Part shown: in pieces, positions 22,315-24,404 of the stretch | Numbering within the stretch: position 1 is the first letter of the stretch | Layout of the letters: the number at the start of each line of letters is the position of its first letter | Assembly: GCA_041605955.1 (NCBI GenBank) | Contig: JBFIXI010000066.1 | Location: forward strand, 1-24,404 | From: JAHEJX01 sp041605955 | GTDB lineage: Bacteria; Actinomycetota; Acidimicrobiia; Spongiisociales; UBA5794 | Length of the DNA stretch: 24,404 bases | Reading direction: 5' to 3' | Made by a program: the position numbers and the translations under genes | Notes under the pieces: generated by a model | The model's database searches: none | The model's input: the letters and a program-made list of their open reading frames with translations, nothing else | What the model was told of the DNA's origin: nothing

Positions 22315-22605
22315 TCAGCCTGTTCCCGGCTTGTGCTCGATGTGGTGAGCCACCACCTCCAATCGACTTCTACCCGATGTGTTGGGAAAGCGGCGCTGCA
22401 GCGACCCCGCTACCCACACGCCGTCGCCGACGCATGCCGCCAGCGGTAGCCCACCGACGTCGGTGACTACTGGGAGCAGATCGACTCGCGGCGTAGGGTG
22501 CTCCGATTGGACGGTCAACAAGAGCCGAGCTGGAGCGTGCCCATCTCCCGGCTCGGGTGGAACGGCGAGGCGGCCGGCAATGACGACCAGGTTGAAACAA
22601 TCCAT
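22315..22605 (-). CDS. Short single-stranded-DNA-binding-like protein (SSB OB-fold)
   Basis: From ATG 22603-22605 the protein has 96 residues. It begins MDCFNLVVIAGRLAVPPEP, like the OB-fold first strands of SSB (NxVxLxGRL), and ends with GVWVAGSLQRRF and an EVVAHHIE strand, matching the OB-fold strand order. It lacks the long acidic tail (DDxIPF) of replicative SSBs, so it is not the housekeeping SSB. A small actinobacterial SSB-like paralogue is the likely identity. A G-run stands 3 nt before the start codon as a ribosome site; an ATG 18 nt upstream is possible. The next gene downstream in the same direction is the GGT gene, after 42 nt. Confidence 0.6.
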   Translation of the reverse strand: MDCFNLVVIAGRLAVPPEPGDGHAPARLLLTVQSEHPTPRVDLLPVVTDVGGLPLAACVGDGVWVAGSLQRRFPNTSGRSRLEVVAHHIEHKPGTG

Positions 22606-22700
22606 TGACCCCCCCTGGGACATAGTGACAACGATGGCTGGCCGCGCCGCGCATCCAAGGTACCGACCGGCTGTGACACGGCGGGCGCTCGAGTTGCCTC

Positions 22701-23573
22701 TCAGGAAACGGCGCGAGCGATCACCTTGTCGAGATCGTCCAGGCCGGGGAAGGCCGGATCGGCGACAACGATGGCGTCGCGCAACTGCCGGGCTGCCTTT
22801 TCATCGCCGAGCAAAGCATTGGCGCGGGCGGCCACATACCAGACACGGAGGTCTGCCGGGAAAGGATTCGGCCTGAGCTGTTTCGGAGTAGTGAGTTGAC
22901 GCGCTTCTTCGATCCGCCCCTGGTCGATCAAGAACGAGGCATACACGACCAAGCCTTCCTTGAGCACGGCCGGTGACGGCTCCCCGCGCTGCAGCTCCTG
23001 CCAGGTCTTGACTACGTCATCCTCGCGGTGCAGCGCCCGCAGCACGTCCATCTCCACAGGTAGGTGGACGGGTTCACCGGCGATCCGGCGGAAGGCACGC
23101 AGCTCTTGCAGAGCGGTTTGCCAATCGCCACTTCGATACGCGGCCAAACCCAGCGTCTCCCGCACTGTGGCGTCTCGCGGGGCCAGCTCCTTGGCTCGGC
23201 GGGCGGCTCGCAATGCTGCTTTGTGGCGCCCCTCGATCATGGCGCTGGTGGCGGCGCCCAACTCGGCTAGAGCCGCGGACACGCGCTCCTTCGGGGTCAC
23301 CCGAGTGAGATCGTCGATCACCCACCGCGGTAGATCGACCGCGCTACCTTTGAGGTCCCGCCTCGCCCGCGAGGCCCCGCCCCGAGCCGCCTCGCCCGAT
23401 TTCGAGTGCGTGCGAGGCGGCTCGCGGCGACTCTGGGCGCTCGATGATCGGCCCCGATCCGACCGCTTTCCGGCCCGGCCGGCACTCCGTTGTCCCGACT
23501 TGCGGGAGGATCGGCCACTGCTCCGCTCCTTGCCGCTCGCAGGCTTGTTCTTGTCTGGTGGGCTCTCTGCCAC
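22701..23573 (-). CDS. Tetratricopeptide-repeat protein with a long basic, disordered N-terminus
   Basis: This 290-residue protein has a Ser/Arg/Lys-rich first 75 residues (for example SSGRSSRKSGQRSAGRAGKR) of low complexity, likely disordered and possibly nucleic-acid binding. The rest is alpha-helical with TPR-like units such as MIEGRHKAALRAARRAKELAP, then ETLGLAAYRSGDWQTALQEL, and a later SFLIDQGRIEEARQL. TPR proteins of this kind act as scaffolds, and no catalytic motif is visible. The start is GTG 23571-23573 with GGAGAG 6 nt upstream. It is the first gene after the rRNA operon and reads in the same direction, about 220 bp beyond the 5S. Confidence 0.75.
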   Translation of the reverse strand: MAESPPDKNKPASGKERSSGRSSRKSGQRSAGRAGKRSDRGRSSSAQSRREPPRTHSKSGEAARGGASRARRDLKGSAVDLPRWVIDDLTRVTPKERVSAALAELGAATSAMIEGRHKAALRAARRAKELAPRDATVRETLGLAAYRSGDWQTALQELRAFRRIAGEPVHLPVEMDVLRALHREDDVVKTWQELQRGEPSPAVLKEGLVVYASFLIDQGRIEEARQLTTPKQLRPNPFPADLRVWYVAARANALLGDEKAARQLRDAIVVADPAFPGLDDLDKVIARAVS

Positions 23574-23683
23574 GATGTTCTCTCCAACCCGGCGAACGTT
23601 ACACAGCTGGCGTCACGGCCCGATCGCCAGCGTCCCCTCCCGCCAGGAGCACGAGTAGGACTGACGCGGAGTCGGCGCCACCG

Positions 23684-23751
23684 GTCACACCAACAAAGTC
23701 ACACTAGGAAGACTGGTCACACTAGAAAGACTGGTCACACTAGAAAGATTG
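23684..23751. repeat. 18-bp tandem repeat block next to the rRNA terminator
   Basis: Three contiguous copies lie at 23698-23715, 23716-23733 and 23734-23751; copy 2 reads GTCACACTAGAAAGACTG and the others differ from it at one base each (copy 1: A to G at 11th base; copy 3: C to T at 16th base). A shortened degenerate copy (GTCACACCAACAAA) precedes at 23684-23697. Copy 3 merges with the left arm of the terminator hairpin at 23747. On the minus strand every copy carries TCTTTCTAG or TCTTCCTAG. There are no unique spacers, so this is not a CRISPR array. Confidence 0.85.
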
Positions 23752-23787
23752 GGGCCGCCCTCGACTCAGCCAAGGGCGGCCCCAATC
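23747..23787 (-). terminator. Intrinsic terminator of the rRNA operon
   Basis: GATTGGGGCCGCCCT (23747-23761) and AGGGCGGCCCCAATC (23773-23787) form a perfect 15-bp stem with an 11-nt loop. On the minus strand the stem is followed by TTTCTAG, a partial U-run. It lies 7 nt past the 5S end, the right place and direction to end the 23S-5S transcript. Confidence 0.85.
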
Positions 23788-23794
23788 ACGTTAT

Positions 23795-23912
<118 letters not shown>

Positions 23913-23983
23913 CGCTTTGAGTGCAAGTCCAGGTCGATTCCCCTGAGCACTCCATAGCGAGCACGATCATCTCCGTATTTCAA

Positions 23984-24404
<421 letters not shown>

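Noticed and set aside
23606..23631. 7-bp inverted repeat GCTGGCG/CGCCAGC upstream of the TPR gene
   Set aside because: Too short and without other signals to assign a function.
23684..23751. CRISPR array
   Set aside because: The units are contiguous with no spacers and no cas genes are near.

Overview
The window is high-GC DNA with dense, short-spaced genes. It most likely comes from an actinobacterium, and I lean towards Acidimicrobiia (inference). The grounds are an actinobacterial three-gene set (histidine phosphatase MSMEG_4193-type, DUF3090, SCO1664-type), an HhH-GPD protein of a type known from mycobacteria, an LLM protein of an F420-type family, lipoproteins with AAAC lipoboxes, and many genes with a TANNNT hexamer 6-9 nt before the start codon, as expected of leaderless transcripts.

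Layout. (1) 1-1895, minus: the phenylacetyl-CoA epoxidase genes paaA, paaB and a partial paaC, linked by 4-nt GTGA overlaps. A 22-bp perfect palindrome (1932-1953), probably a TetR/PaaR-type operator, lies upstream, followed by a 78-codon unknown ORF with a strong ribosome binding site. (2) 2358-10635, plus: an eight-gene cluster with two ABC permeases, an ATPase, an NMT1/THI5-like lipoprotein, beta-ureidopropionase, a class III aminotransferase, dihydropyrimidinase and an LLM flavin/F420 oxidoreductase. Together these encode uptake of a heterocycle and the lower reductive pyrimidine pathway (dihydrouracil to carbamoyl-beta-alanine to beta-alanine to malonate semialdehyde). No dihydropyrimidine dehydrogenase is present, and the LLM protein is the only redox enzyme in the cluster. 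(3) 10651-15460, minus: a DUF3179 lipoprotein, a Crp/Fnr regulator, an MFS transporter, CcdA and a TlpA-like thiol lipoprotein; the last three are in one tight unit. (4) 15556-18404: an iodotyrosine deiodinase-like nitroreductase, an AlaX-type tRNA-editing protein, an HhH-GPD protein and a SURF1 protein. (5) 18394-20756: a DUF2087 protein, then the divergent actinobacterial trio. (6) 20770-23573, minus: gamma-glutamyltransferase, a short SSB-like protein and a TPR protein. (7) 23684-24404, minus: the end of an rRNA operon (23S 3' part, 5S, a strong terminator) and a block of 18-bp tandem repeats just beyond the terminator.

The best candidate for undescribed biology is the pyrimidine cluster, where a probable F420-dependent LLM enzyme may replace the usual dihydropyrimidine dehydrogenase. 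Smaller leads are the halotyrosine dehalogenase-like protein, the phosphatase/DUF3090/kinase-like trio with an abnormal gene junction, the small ORF ahead of the paa genes, and the repeats after the rRNA terminator.
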